Assembly (NCBI RefSeq): GCF_003628475.1
Contig: NZ_RCAA01000006.1
Span: forward strand, 171,704 to 222,600
Length of the DNA stretch: 50,897 nt
Direction of reading: 5' to 3'
Origin: Enterobacter sp. R1(2018)
GTDB taxonomy: Bacteria; Pseudomonadota; Gammaproteobacteria; Enterobacterales; Enterobacteriaceae
The notes under the pieces are model-generated. The model was not told where the DNA came from. It saw only the letters and a list, made by a program, of their open reading frames with translations, and did no database searches. Of the stretch, positions 23,027 to 32,919 are shown one piece after another (positions within the stretch are counted from its first letter, which is position 1; the number at the start of each line of letters is the position of its first letter). Position numbers and translations under genes: made by a program.

Positions 23027-24019
23027 ATGAGTCAGAATACGCTGAAAGTTAATGAGTTAACCGAAGACGCGGAATTTGATGAGAACGGAGTTGAGGCTTT
23101 TGATGAAAAAGCCCTTGTAGAAGAGGAGCCCAGTGATAACGACATTGCCGAAGAGGAGCTGTTGTCACAAGGCGCCACACAGCGTGTGTTGGACGCGACT
23201 CAGCTTTATCTTGGGGAGATCGGCTATTCCCCATTATTAACAGCCGAAGAAGAAGTCTATTTTGCTCGTCGCGCCCTTCGTGGGGATGTAGCCTCCCGCC
23301 GTCGCATGATCGAAAGTAACCTGCGTCTGGTGGTGAAGATTGCCCGTCGTTACAGCAATCGTGGTCTGGCGTTACTGGACCTGATTGAAGAGGGTAATCT
23401 GGGGCTGATTCGCGCGGTTGAGAAGTTCGATCCGGAACGCGGATTCCGTTTCTCAACCTATGCCACATGGTGGATTCGTCAGACCATTGAACGGGCGATA
23501 ATGAACCAAACCCGTACAATTCGCCTGCCGATTCATATTGTGAAAGAGCTGAACGTTTATCTGCGTACCGCTCGAGAACTCTCCCACAAGCTGGATCATG
23601 AGCCAAGCGCGGAAGAGATCGCCGAGCAGCTGGATAAACCTGTTGATGACGTCAGCCGCATGCTGCGTCTCAACGAACGCATTACCTCAGTAGACACCCC
23701 GTTGGGTGGAGATTCTGAGAAAGCGCTGTTAGATATCCTTGCGGATGAGAAAGACAACGGCCCGGAAGACACCACGCAAGACGATGATATGAAGCAAAGC
23801 ATCGTGAAGTGGTTGTTTGAACTGAACGCTAAGCAGCGTGAAGTGCTGGCTCGTCGTTTCGGTCTGCTGGGTTATGAAGCTGCGACACTGGAAGATGTAG
23901 GCCGTGAAATCGGTCTGACTCGTGAACGTGTTCGTCAGATTCAGGTTGAAGGCCTGCGTCGTCTGCGTGAAATTCTGCAGACTCAGGGGCTGAATATCGA
24001 AGCGCTGTTCCGCGAATAA
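23027..24019 (+). CDS. rpoS: RNA polymerase sigma factor RpoS (sigma S)
   Basis: 330 aa, the E. coli length. Master sigma factor of stationary phase and general stress. Acidic N-terminal region 1.1 (1-50), region 1.2 ([11 protein letters not shown]), region 2 ([37 protein letters not shown]), and region 4 helix-turn-helix ([19 protein letters not shown]). The leader just upstream (GTAGGAGCCACC before ATG) is the same as in E. coli and contains the ribosome binding site that hairpin formation and DsrA/RprA control there. No truncation, although rpoS is often mutated in stocks. Confidence 0.98.
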   Translation: MSQNTLKVNELTEDAEFDENGVEAFDEKALVEEEPSDNDIAEEELLSQGATQRVLDATQLYLGEIGYSPLLTAEEEVYFARRALRGDVASRRRMIESNLRLVVKIARRYSNRGLALLDLIEEGNLGLIRAVEKFDPERGFRFSTYATWWIRQTIERAIMNQTRTIRLPIHIVKELNVYLRTARELSHKLDHEPSAEEIAEQLDKPVDDVSRMLRLNERITSVDTPLGGDSEKALLDILADEKDNGPEDTTQDDDMKQSIVKWLFELNAKQREVLARRFGLLGYEAATLEDVGREIGLTRERVRQIQVEGLRRLREILQTQGLNIEALFRE

Positions 24020-24033
24020 TCGACTCTTCAAAT

Positions 24034-24065
24034 AAAAAGCGGTGATTAAAATCACCGCTTTTTTT
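24034..24065. terminator. Bidirectional terminator between rpoS and mutS
   Basis: A 14-bp stem AAAAAGCGGTGATT/AATCACCGCTTTTT with a two-base loop, flanked by A- and T-runs. It serves the convergent rpoS and mutS transcripts. Confidence 0.85.
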
Positions 24066-24079
24066 ATGTCCGGAATTTC

Positions 24080-26659
24080 TTACACCAGACTCTTCAGACG
24101 ATAAATCCACTCCAGCGCCTGACGTGGCGACAGAGAGTCCGGATCTAATGCTTCCAGCGCCTCTACCGCAGGCGAGGTTTCCTCTGCGACGGACAGTAAC
24201 GACATCTGCGTACCGTCCACCTGGGTAGCCGCCGTGTTGCTGGAAACCGTCTCAAGCTCCCGCAGCTTCTGCCGCGCGCGTTTAATCACGTCTTTTGGCA
24301 CGCCCGCCAGCGCGGCAACGGCCAGGCCGTAGCTTTTACTCGCCGCGCCATCCTGAACGGTGTGCATAAAGGCGATAGTATCGCCGTGCTCAAGCGCGTC
24401 CAGGTGCACGTTTGCCACGCCCTCCATTTTCTCCGGCAGCGTGGTGAGTTCGAAATAGTGCGTAGCAAACAGCGTCAGCGCTTTAATGCGGTTCGCGAGG
24501 CTTTCAGCACAGGCCCATGCCAGCGACAGGCCGTCATAAGTAGATGTGCCGCGTCCGATCTCATCCATCAGCACCAGGCTGTGCTCCGTGGCGTTGTGCA
24601 GGATATTAGCGGTTTCGGTCATCTCCACCATAAAGGTCGAGCGGCCGGAGGCCAGATCGTCCGCCGCGCCTACGCGGGTAAAAATACGATCTATCGGCCC
24701 GATTTCCGCCTGCTGCGCCGGCACAAAGCTGCCGATATAGGCGAGCAGTACGATCAAAGCAGACTGGCGCATATAGGTACTTTTACCGCCCATGTTCGGG
24801 CCGGTAATAATCAGCATCCGGCGCTGCGGCGCAAGGGTCAACGGGTTGGCGATAAACGGCTCGCTCAGCACTTTCTCAACTACCGGATGGCGGCCGCCGA
24901 CCACCTTGATGCCGGGTTTATCGGTAAGCTGTGGGCAGGTGTAATTCAGGGAATACGCGCGTTCAGCGAGGTTCACCAGCACGTCTAATTCCGCCAGCGC
25001 GGTAGCGCTGTTTTGCAGCGCTTCAAGATGCGGCAGCAGCATGTCAAAGAGCTGGTCGTAGAGCTGTTTCTCAAGCGCCAGCGCTTTACCTTTCGAGGTC
25101 AGAACTTTATCTTCATACTCTTTCAGTTCCGGAATAATGTAACGCTCGGCGTTTTTCAGCGTTTGGCGGCGAACATAGTGGATAGGCGCATGCTGGCTCT
25201 GACCGCGGCTGATCTGAATGTAGTAGCCGTGCACGGCGTTATAGCCGACCTTCAGCGTATCCAGCCCCAGCTTTTCACGTTCGCGAATTTCCAGCCTGTC
25301 CAGGTAATCCGTGGCGCCATCCGCCAGCGAGCGCCACTCGTCCAGCTCTTCGTTGTAGCCTGGAGCAATTACACCGCCATCGCGCACCAGGACAGGCGGG
25401 GATTCGATAACCGCACGTTCAAGCAGCTCGCGCAGCTCGGTGAATTCGCCCATCTTTTCACGCAGCGTTTGCACATAATCCGTCGGCACATCGGCCAGCA
25501 TTTCGCGTAGTTCAGGCAGCTGCTGGAAAGCGTAACGCATGCGCGCCAAATCACGCGGACGCGCGGTACGTAGCGCAAGACGCGCAAGTATACGTTCCAG
25601 ATCGCCCACCTGGCGCAGCACCGGCTGAATTTCCGCCGTTCTGTCCTGCAGCGCAGCGATGGTCTGCTGACGCTTTTGCAGCGTATCGACATTACGAATC
25701 GGCATATGCAACCAGCGTTTCAGCATGCGGCTGCCCATGGGCGTCACCGTGCAGTCCAGCACCGAGGCCAGCGTATTTTCGAAACCGCCAGCCAGATTCT
25801 GGGTGATCTCCAGGTTACGGCGCGTGGCGGCATCCATAATGATGCTGTCCTGCTGCTTGTCCATGGTGACGGAGCGGATATGAGGCAGGGAAGTGCGCTG
25901 GGTATCTTTCACATACTGCAGCAAACAGCCCGCAGCGCACAGGGCGCGATGGGCGTTTTCGACGCCAAAACCGGTTAAATCGCGGGTGCCAAACTGCATA
26001 TTCAGCTGCTGACGCGCCGTTTCGATTTCGAACTCCCAAAGCGGGCGACGGCGCAGGCCGCGGCGGCCTTCAATCAGGCGCGTCCCGGCAAAATCTTCGG
26101 CATACAGCAGTTCGGCAGGATTGGTACGCTGCAGCTCGGCTGCCATGGTTTCCGCATCTTCCGGTTCGCTAAGGCGAAAACGGCCAGAGCTGATGTCCAG
26201 CGTCGCGTAGCCGAAACCTTTGCCGTCCTGCCAGATGGCGGCCAGCAGGTTATCCTGGCGCTCCTGCAGCAGCGCTTCATCGCTGATGGTGCCGGGCGTA
26301 ACGATGCGCACAACTTTACGTTCTACCGGGCCTTTGCTGGTGGCGGGATCGCCAATCTGTTCGCAGATAGCCGCGGATTCACCCAGATTAACCAGCTTCG
26401 CCAGATAGTTTTCCACAGCATGATGCGGCACGCCCGCCATCGGGATGGGTTCGCCGGCGGAAGCGCCGCGTTTGGTCAGGGAGATGTCGAGCAGCTGCGA
26501 CGCGCGTTTCGCGTCGTCATAAAACAGCTCGTAAAAGTCGCCCATACGGTAAAAAAGCAGGATCTCAGGATGCTGCGCCTTCAGGCGCAGATACTGCTGC
26601 ATCATGGGGGTGTGGGAATCTAAATTTATATTGTCAGCCATAGATTTAATCTTAGTCAT
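24080..26659 (-). CDS. mutS: DNA mismatch repair protein MutS
   Basis: 859 aa from ATG 26659, or 853 aa (the E. coli length) from the internal ATG 26641. AAGGA lies just before 26659 and nothing precedes 26641, so the longer start is chosen. The mismatch-binding Phe-x-Glu is in [16 protein letters not shown], the ATPase P-loop is [13 protein letters not shown] and the signature region [13 protein letters not shown]. It recognises base mismatches and recruits MutL. Intact, so no hypermutator phenotype is predicted from it. rpoS and mutS are direct neighbours here, without the ygb genes and pphB found between them in E. coli K-12. Confidence 0.97.
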   Translation of the reverse strand: MTKIKSMADNINLDSHTPMMQQYLRLKAQHPEILLFYRMGDFYELFYDDAKRASQLLDISLTKRGASAGEPIPMAGVPHHAVENYLAKLVNLGESAAICEQIGDPATSKGPVERKVVRIVTPGTISDEALLQERQDNLLAAIWQDGKGFGYATLDISSGRFRLSEPEDAETMAAELQRTNPAELLYAEDFAGTRLIEGRRGLRRRPLWEFEIETARQQLNMQFGTRDLTGFGVENAHRALCAAGCLLQYVKDTQRTSLPHIRSVTMDKQQDSIIMDAATRRNLEITQNLAGGFENTLASVLDCTVTPMGSRMLKRWLHMPIRNVDTLQKRQQTIAALQDRTAEIQPVLRQVGDLERILARLALRTARPRDLARMRYAFQQLPELREMLADVPTDYVQTLREKMGEFTELRELLERAVIESPPVLVRDGGVIAPGYNEELDEWRSLADGATDYLDRLEIREREKLGLDTLKVGYNAVHGYYIQISRGQSQHAPIHYVRRQTLKNAERYIIPELKEYEDKVLTSKGKALALEKQLYDQLFDMLLPHLEALQNSATALAELDVLVNLAERAYSLNYTCPQLTDKPGIKVVGGRHPVVEKVLSEPFIANPLTLAPQRRMLIITGPNMGGKSTYMRQSALIVLLAYIGSFVPAQQAEIGPIDRIFTRVGAADDLASGRSTFMVEMTETANILHNATEHSLVLMDEIGRGTSTYDGLSLAWACAESLANRIKALTLFATHYFELTTLPEKMEGVANVHLDALEHGDTIAFMHTVQDGAASKSYGLAVAALAGVPKDVIKRARQKLRELETVSSNTAATQVDGTQMSLLSVAEETSPAVEALEALDPDSLSPRQALEWIYRLKSLV

Positions 26660-27290
26660 CCATTCCTTTCTCTCCCGCTATACTAGCCCAGCGACTGATA
26701 AGCTGTCACAGGTAAAAATTGGAAGCTTGCCGCAAATTTTGCTTGCGATACCAGGGGCAAAGTTGCAGGAGTTAAAGCAAATCTGGAATGAAGAACATAG
26801 CCTCGCCAGCGAACCAGAAGAGGAGAAACAAGCAAGTATGGTAAATGGGCCAAACGGCTGCGTTGACTGACGAAAGTTGGGGATCTTATATCAAAATATA
26901 TTACTCCCGTAAAAATTGAGCGCGGCCTTAGCCCGGTGACATTTGGAGTGTGATTAAATGGCGAATACGGGTGTCTTTGTAATTAAATGTTATAACAAGC
27001 AAATATATTAAACAGGTGGCGTGGTAAGAGCCCTGAACACCTGTTATGAATAAAATGGTTATCAATAAGTAATGAGGTCTGGCTTAGGCAAATAACCTGA
27101 CATACGGCCTGGCCGTGACAGGGTAAACAATGCTGCAAATAGTAGCGCAATAGAATTTTTTCCGTTGTTAATAATTCTTGTTATCAGATATGAATTTTTT
27201 AATAAGCTCCCAATGTGACTCTCTTATTTTACAATGAATATCAAATTAATAATGTCTTTGTAAGTGATATATATTTGTTCAGAGATGTCA
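26660..27290. other. Long gene-poor AT-rich spacer upstream of mutS
   Basis: 631 bases with no convincing gene. At 26690-26870 an open plus-strand frame (KLSQVKIGSLPQILLAIPG... ending in a stop at 26870) has a protein-like look but no supported start and no recognised family, so it may be a gene remnant. An inverted repeat AACAGGTG (27011-27018)/CACCTGTT (27038-27045) has a 19-base loop and no T-run. The rest is AT-rich. It marks the edge of the idn island. Confidence 0.4.
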
Positions 27291-27764
27291 TCAAAATGAT
27301 GGCGCTTTGATTTTTATAACTGCTTTTCTCAGCATATAGCAAACATCTAAGCTGCAGGCAGGCTTATGCCATTCGCCAGGATAGAAGATAACTAGCCCAC
27401 CCGGAGGTATAGTAAACCACGTTTCAGCATATTTTTCATGTGGCTCGGCAAAACCAATATCTTTGTCAGTATCAAAGGGGGCAATAATCGTCATTCTGCT
27501 TTTCCCATTAATATACCCCAAAACTTCTGGTCCACTTAATGGAATATGAATATCGATATAATTCTGATGCACTTCATATGGTTTTGCTGGAGGGTGGGAA
27601 AGCTCTCTGTCCATTATCTTAATAATGACCTCGTCATGTATTAAGGGATATTCACCAGGTTCCAGGGAAAAAAGATCAACGGCCAGAATGCGATCGATAC
27701 TCTCTAGTAAATCCTGTCTAAGCCCGACGTGCTGTCTAATTGTTTGAAGAGAATCAATAAGCAT
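27291..27764 (-). CDS. YhcH/YjgK/YiaL (NanQ-type) cupin-like protein
   Basis: 157 aa of the DUF386 family. The family motifs are present: HQNYIDIHIPLSG with metal-ligand His, a central acidic patch, and the late FYPGEWHKPAC with the second His. The best studied member, E. coli NanQ (YhcH), is a sialic-acid anomerase encoded beside nanT. Here the gene is last in the minus-strand idn cluster, about 80 bases after the RraA-like gene. Inferred role: interconverting anomers or cyclic forms of an imported sugar acid. Family confident, substrate unknown. Confidence 0.8.
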   Translation of the reverse strand: MLIDSLQTIRQHVGLRQDLLESIDRILAVDLFSLEPGEYPLIHDEVIIKIMDRELSHPPAKPYEVHQNYIDIHIPLSGPEVLGYINGKSRMTIIAPFDTDKDIGFAEPHEKYAETWFTIPPGGLVIFYPGEWHKPACSLDVCYMLRKAVIKIKAPSF

Positions 27765-27846
27765 AATACTACCCCATTACAATATAGGACATAGGGGCGA
27801 TCCGGAGATCAACCCCTGTCTTTTTTGGTTAGCGAAAAAGCATTAC

Positions 27847-28542
27847 TTAAAAGTAAACGTCATCAATAACGTCGACGTTTTTGGTAGCAAACAGCTTGTC
27901 AATCCATGTACGTTCAAGCGCACCTGTTTTTGCCAGTTCAAAATTGCGTTCATCAATAATTAAATATTGCTGCGCTTCTTCCAAAATTCTTGCCGCATCC
28001 AGCCGCGGAATAATAATGACGCCATCCGAGTCACCCAGAATAATGTCACCAGGGCAGACATGAATTTTACCACAGGAAATCGGTACATTAATTTCACCCG
28101 GACCGTCCTTAAACGGGCCTCCCGGAGTATGACCAACCGCATATAGCGGGAAAGTCATTTTGGATATGCCTTCAATATCACGAATTGGAGCATCAAGAAC
28201 AATGCCCTCAATGCCACGATATTGTGCGTAGGTGGTCATTACCTCACCCATCAAAGATTGACTGCGGTCGCCTTCATTCGACACGACAATCACATCATCT
28301 TTACCTGCGATATCCATAGCCTTATGCAGCATTAAATTATCGCCGGAGCGGGCTTTAACCGTAACGGCCAGACCACACATGATCGGTTTCTTGGGCGAGC
28401 TCATCAATTTAATTTCTGATGATAGCGCTGGCAGACGGCTCATACAGTCCGCCACAACGGCTGCAGGTAACTGACGAAAAGCTTCGAGATAGGGTAAAGC
28501 ATCCTGCGGTTTTTTCAAAAATACACGATTACCAATTGCCAT
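27847..28542 (-). CDS. RraA/HMG-CHA aldolase family protein
   Basis: 231 aa with the RraA-like fold signature. GEVMTTYAQYRG is followed by the conserved Asp and Arg-Asp pair in IVLDAPIRDIEG, and GDIILGDSDGVIIIP near the C-terminus. Catalytic relatives cleave pyruvate-releasing 4-hydroxy-2-oxo acids, while RraA itself inhibits RNase E. The RD motif and sugar-acid context favour the enzymatic class (aldolase or decarboxylase). GAGGA precedes the ATG, with 23 bases to the transporter gene upstream. Not a component of known idn operons; its reaction here is unknown. Confidence 0.75.
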   Translation of the reverse strand: MAIGNRVFLKKPQDALPYLEAFRQLPAAVVADCMSRLPALSSEIKLMSSPKKPIMCGLAVTVKARSGDNLMLHKAMDIAGKDDVIVVSNEGDRSQSLMGEVMTTYAQYRGIEGIVLDAPIRDIEGISKMTFPLYAVGHTPGGPFKDGPGEINVPISCGKIHVCPGDIILGDSDGVIIIPRLDAARILEEAQQYLIIDERNFELAKTGALERTWIDKLFATKNVDVIDDVYF

Positions 28543-28565
28543 TTTTTATTCCTCGAATTCATTAA

Positions 28566-30074
28566 TTACTTGTGCAAATTTTCCGCCAGGGCAATTTGCT
28601 CCGGTGTAGTTTTTTTCGTAAATGCGCCTTGTAACGGCGTACCATCAACGGCATCGTAATAACGTACTGCTTCTGGTTTAATCCAGCGCTGGAATCGGGA
28701 CGGCATATCCAGTCCGATGAGTAAAATAACCACAAATGTCAGACTAAATGACAGTCCACTGAGCGCGGTTCCCAGGCTGAAATTTTGGGCGATAGATGCG
28801 CCTAACACTGGCGCCAGCGCCCCTCCCATTGATCCAATGTTATAGATAAAGCCCAGGTTGGCTGCGCGCTGGTCGGTATCAAAATAGCCGCTGATTAATT
28901 TCGCCAGCAGGCCGCCGACTCCCTGACTGAACATTTGTTGCAAGAAAATCAGGACGCATAACAGCCAGACACTGCCGCCAGTAAGAGCAAATACGGGGAT
29001 AATAATGACTTGTGCTATTAGTAAGCTAAGGACATAGGTTTTACGTGTGCCGAGATAATCTCCCGCTATACCCGCGAAACAACAACCCAACCCCATCCCC
29101 AGACGACTGAATGAGAATACCAGCGCGACAGTTTCGGGCGTATAATGCAGCTCGGTTTTTAAATAAGTTGGTAATAATGCATGAATAGGCCAGCCGTATA
29201 AAAAGACGCATAGAATAATGACAGTTAGCATCAGACTGGTAGGCCATCTTTTCCCGCCGCTTTGGATAAGGAATGAAATGAAAATTAACGCAGCGATCAC
29301 ACCTAATACTGCAACCAGGGCCGTAGGTCTACTATGATCGAAGCAGAAATAGAGCGCGACGGCAGCGACTATCGACATCACTATATTCATTGAGCTTTTA
29401 GCCGTATTACCATTACGATATAAAAGATCAACCATGGTAAATACAGGTTTCGTGTCTTTAGCCCGATTCTTTGCCCATTCTTCAGCTTCTGGTATGGCCC
29501 GGCGTAGCCATAATGCGTACATAATAGGAATTATGCCGACATAAAACAGTACACGCCAGCCCCATAAAGGCACGATTATGCTATATGCCAATACAGAAAG
29601 AATCGCTCCTGCGGAGAAGCCTGAGTTGAGAAATGCACTGGCCTTATTACGCATATCCTTCGGCCATGTTTCGATAACATATGCTGAACTGGTGCCGTAT
29701 TCTCCTGCCATCCCGACGCCAACCAGTACCCTGGCGATAAATAACCAAGTGTAATTGGGGGCCAGACCGCAGGCTACTGTACCGCCAGCAAACATAATAA
29801 TACTGGTGATCATGGCACTCTTTCTGCCAAGCCTATCTCCCATGGCACCTAATGCGAGACCGCCAAACCAACGTAAAATAAATGCTGCGGAGACTAAGCC
29901 AGCGGCTTCAATAGTAGGAATATTAAACTCCGCCATTATTTCTGTTAATACCAGAGTGATAATGACAAAATCAAAACCATCCAGCATATAGCCGATCCAC
30001 GCCGCCCAGAATGCTTTCCATTGTGGGCGCGTAATTCTTCGGCTCCAGTGTAAGGACGAGGACTGATTGTTCAT
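28566..30074 (-). CDS. MFS transporter, NanT-like (sialate/sugar-acid:H+ symporter family)
   Basis: 502 aa with about 12-14 membrane segments. MFS motif A appears as [12 protein letters not shown] after the second helix. The sequence follows E. coli NanT along its length, including the N-terminal [18 protein letters not shown] and the C-terminal [11 protein letters not shown]. It occupies the place that idnT (GntP family) holds in E. coli idn operons, so the likely cargo is L-idonate, a ketogluconate or a related acid rather than sialate. GAGG precedes ATG 30074. It lies 44 bases downstream of the dehydrogenase gene. Family strong, substrate inferred. Confidence 0.82.
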   Translation of the reverse strand: MNNQSSSLHWSRRITRPQWKAFWAAWIGYMLDGFDFVIITLVLTEIMAEFNIPTIEAAGLVSAAFILRWFGGLALGAMGDRLGRKSAMITSIIMFAGGTVACGLAPNYTWLFIARVLVGVGMAGEYGTSSAYVIETWPKDMRNKASAFLNSGFSAGAILSVLAYSIIVPLWGWRVLFYVGIIPIMYALWLRRAIPEAEEWAKNRAKDTKPVFTMVDLLYRNGNTAKSSMNIVMSIVAAVALYFCFDHSRPTALVAVLGVIAALIFISFLIQSGGKRWPTSLMLTVIILCVFLYGWPIHALLPTYLKTELHYTPETVALVFSFSRLGMGLGCCFAGIAGDYLGTRKTYVLSLLIAQVIIIPVFALTGGSVWLLCVLIFLQQMFSQGVGGLLAKLISGYFDTDQRAANLGFIYNIGSMGGALAPVLGASIAQNFSLGTALSGLSFSLTFVVILLIGLDMPSRFQRWIKPEAVRYYDAVDGTPLQGAFTKKTTPEQIALAENLHK

Positions 30075-30118
30075 GGTTTACCTCATGACATTTACGGTCA
30101 ATAAATATTTAAAATATA

Positions 30119-31072
30119 TTAATGTAAGTGAAGGTCAGTAATTGCTTTTCCTGTCGTAAAATAGTGATCGAGATTATCGAAAACATTTTTCGCCATTTCC
30201 TGGCGAGTTTCAAATGTTGCACTGGCGATGTGTGGCGTAAGTATTACGTTCTCCATAGGTAAAAAAGCATTGTTAATTTTTGGCTCATCCTCATAAACAT
30301 CAAGCGCTGCAGATTTAATAATCCCTGATTGCAATGCTTCAATTAAGTCAACTTCATTAACTAATGCACCGCGCGCAATGTTAATAAGCGATCCATGCTC
30401 ACCCAATGCACGTAATATATTAAGGTTGATAACCCCTTTGTTTTGATCGCCACCGGGTATTGCTAATACCAGGAAATCGGAGAAATCAGCCAGGTCAATT
30501 AGATTGGAGAAATATTGATAATCAACGTTACTAATTTTTTTACTGTCACAATAGCCAATATCCATATCAAAGGCATGAGCTCTTTTAGCAATAGCTTTGC
30601 CAATTTTACCTAACCCGAGAATACCAATTTTTTTACCAGTCAACTTACTTGCTAATCGAGGTGGGGTAGTTAACCATTTTCCACTGCGAGCAAATTTATC
30701 CTGATATTGCAAGTCGCGTGATAGCGCCATAATAAATGTTAAAGCCAGATCCGCGACATCCGCCGTGAGAATATCTGAGGTGATAGTAACTTTGATATTA
30801 CGCTCTGCCGCTTTAACCAGATCAATACCATCAGTTCCCACGCCAAATACTGAAATTATTTCAAGGTTGGGTAATTTTTCCATTATGTCAGATGAAAGAC
30901 CAACATCACCCCGCGTTGCCACACCGCGAATCTTGTCGCCATGAAGTTTTAAATAGCTATCAATATCTTCACACTGATATAAATTATGACAAATAAAACG
31001 ATTAGCAATTTTCTTCGCCAATCCTTCCATTAATGGTTGTATAACAAGTATATGAATAGCCTGGTCGTTCAT
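30119..31072 (-). CDS. D-isomer-specific 2-hydroxyacid dehydrogenase (2-ketoaldonate reductase-like)
   Basis: 317 aa. The nucleotide-binding GILGLGKIGKAIAKR is at about residue 145. Catalytic Arg is in NIARGALVNE, Glu in the DVYEDEP region and His in TPHIAS, so the enzyme looks complete. GhrB/TkrA-like relatives reduce 2-keto-D-gluconate, 2-keto-L-gulonate and 2,5-diketogluconate with NAD(P)H. ATG 31072 (MNDQAIH) is preferred to the far upstream 31165 because AAAGAGA precedes it and the extension would run into idnR. Between idnR and the transporter. Inferred role: 2-keto-L-gulonate to L-idonate, feeding IdnD. Confidence 0.8.
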   Translation of the reverse strand: MNDQAIHILVIQPLMEGLAKKIANRFICHNLYQCEDIDSYLKLHGDKIRGVATRGDVGLSSDIMEKLPNLEIISVFGVGTDGIDLVKAAERNIKVTITSDILTADVADLALTFIMALSRDLQYQDKFARSGKWLTTPPRLASKLTGKKIGILGLGKIGKAIAKRAHAFDMDIGYCDSKKISNVDYQYFSNLIDLADFSDFLVLAIPGGDQNKGVINLNILRALGEHGSLINIARGALVNEVDLIEALQSGIIKSAALDVYEDEPKINNAFLPMENVILTPHIASATFETRQEMAKNVFDNLDHYFTTGKAITDLHLH

Positions 31073-31100
31073 AATTATCTCTTTGATGTTGAATGATGAT

Positions 31101-32093
31101 TTAAATGGTTTCGCCGCTGAAAATCTTAAACCCCAGATCAAAACTTTTAATGTGATGCGTACCATTCATTTTGTTAATAATCACTTCTGCCGATTTTTTG
31201 CCAATTTCAAATCGTGGAGTGATTACGCTTGCCAGCGTAGGAGTTACTGCTTTACCAATATCAAGACCATGAAAACCAGCAATAGCCATATCTTGCGGAA
31301 CACGAATTCCAAGCCGTAAACATTCCTGTAAGGCACCTACAGCGATATCATCATTAGTACAGAATATCCCGTCTGGCTTCCTTTCTTCACGCAGTACTAC
31401 CTTAAGCATGGTAGCGCCGAGAGAAAAAGACGAAATGCTGTTTGGTGTCATGCGGCGCGGAGGCAGGTTGTATTCCTGCATCGCCGTGCGATAACCCATA
31501 TATCGTTGATTATCACGTTGATCATTCCGTGAACCAAAATAATAGATGTTACGCTTGCCACTGGTAATCATCATATTCACCATATGGTATGCAGCTAATT
31601 TATTATCGAAGCCGATTTCGATATCTAATTGCGAATCAAGCGTGTCCATGATTTCAATAACCGGAATCTTTTGCGATCGTAAGTAACTTTGTGCGCGTAA
31701 CGTATGGTTTTTTTCACATAGCACCAGTCCCTCAATATCATAAGAAAGCAAATTGAGAATCTGTTTTTCCTCTTTTTCACGAGAATAATTATATTCCGAG
31801 ATTAAAAGCTGATAGCCATGCTGATTGGTAACAAACTCCAGCCCGGATAAAATGTCAGAAAATACTTGATTCTGAAATGAAGGGATCAGTACGCCTATAG
31901 AATTACTTTTTGCGCTCGCCATCATATTAGGCGCACGACTGGGCACATAATTCATTTCATCAAGAATTTCTGCTATTTTGATTCTTGTATCCGATGCCAC
32001 TTTTCTGGAATCGCGTAAATATCGGCTTACTGTCATTTTGCTGACACCAGCAAGACTGGCAATATCTTGTAAACTGATCCGATTATTACGCAT
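31101..32093 (-). CDS. idnR: LacI-family regulator, IdnR-like
   Basis: 330 aa. The N-terminal LacI helix-turn-helix (ISLQDIASLAGVSKMTVSRYL, residues 6-26) is followed by a periplasmic-binding-protein-like sensor domain. It resembles E. coli IdnR along its length, for example GILIPSFQNQ-type and LASVITPRF segments. E. coli IdnR with its inducer activates the idn genes and can repress gntKU. The gene lies within the operon after idnO, as the regulator does in other idn loci. GAAGG precedes the ATG. It probably binds the palindrome at 34051-34062. Confidence 0.85.
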   Translation of the reverse strand: MRNNRISLQDIASLAGVSKMTVSRYLRDSRKVASDTRIKIAEILDEMNYVPSRAPNMMASAKSNSIGVLIPSFQNQVFSDILSGLEFVTNQHGYQLLISEYNYSREKEEKQILNLLSYDIEGLVLCEKNHTLRAQSYLRSQKIPVIEIMDTLDSQLDIEIGFDNKLAAYHMVNMMITSGKRNIYYFGSRNDQRDNQRYMGYRTAMQEYNLPPRRMTPNSISSFSLGATMLKVVLREERKPDGIFCTNDDIAVGALQECLRLGIRVPQDMAIAGFHGLDIGKAVTPTLASVITPRFEIGKKSAEVIINKMNGTHHIKSFDLGFKIFSGETI

Positions 32094-32130
32094 GTTCTAC
32101 CTTCAATTTCGTTTTATTATGAATATATAG

Positions 32131-32895
32131 TTAGACTGCGACTAACATTCCGCCGTCAACAAACAGTAGATGACCATTTACAAAATCGGATGCTTTTGAC
32201 GAAAGAAATACGGCCGCGCCGATCAATTCTTCTGGGTTTCCCCAGCGTGCCGCTGGAGTACGTTTACATAACCAGTCGGTAAACTCACGATTGTCTACCA
32301 AAGCCTTTGTCATTTCAGTTTTGAAATAGCCGGGTGCAATGCCATTAACCTGAATATTATGGCGGGCAAGCTCAACACACATACCACGCGTGAGCATTTT
32401 GACTGCCCCTTTCGATGCGGCATAAGGCGTAATAGTATCTCGGCCCAATTCACTTTGCATGGAACAGATATTGATCACTTTTCCGGCCTTACGTTCAACC
32501 ATGCGACGAGTGACCGCCTGCGATACCAGAAAAACTGCGGTCTGGTTTACAGCAATAACATCATTCCACTCCTGTTCCGGGAATTCATTGAACGGGTGGC
32601 GACGTTGAATACCAGCATTATTTACCAGCACGTCAATAGGGCCTACTTGCTCTTCAATACTTGCAATGGCGGTATCAATTTCAGTTTTTTGGGTCACATT
32701 AAACGGCGCAGTTACGGCGCGAATATCTGCAGCGCGCAGCTTATCGACGGCAGCGTTGGCCTTTTCCTGATTAATATCATTAACGATAATTTGCGCGCCG
32801 TACTTTCCAAGACCTGTTGCCAACAGATAACCAATACCCTGTGCGGAGCCGGTAATCAGCACATTCTTACCTGCCAAAGAAAAGAGATCATTCAT
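32131..32895 (-). CDS. idnO: Gluconate 5-dehydrogenase (5-keto-D-gluconate 5-reductase)
   Basis: 254 aa short-chain dehydrogenase, close to E. coli IdnO over its whole length (LFSLAGKNVLITGSAQGIG at the start, FVDGGMLVAV at the end). The NAD(P) motif is TGSAQGIG, and the catalytic Ser and Tyr-x3-Lys appear in ICSMQSE and PYAASKGAVK. It reduces 5-ketogluconate to D-gluconate. AAGGA precedes the ATG; 24 bases from idnD. Confidence 0.93.
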   Translation of the reverse strand: MNDLFSLAGKNVLITGSAQGIGYLLATGLGKYGAQIIVNDINQEKANAAVDKLRAADIRAVTAPFNVTQKTEIDTAIASIEEQVGPIDVLVNNAGIQRRHPFNEFPEQEWNDVIAVNQTAVFLVSQAVTRRMVERKAGKVINICSMQSELGRDTITPYAASKGAVKMLTRGMCVELARHNIQVNGIAPGYFKTEMTKALVDNREFTDWLCKRTPAARWGNPEELIGAAVFLSSKASDFVNGHLLFVDGGMLVAV

Positions 32896-32919
32896 TGTTT
32901 TGTTCCTTATCCTATTACA

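Noticed and set aside
27011-27045. Inverted repeat AACAGGTG/CACCTGTT as an intrinsic terminator
   Set aside because: Loop of 19 bases and no T-run on either strand.
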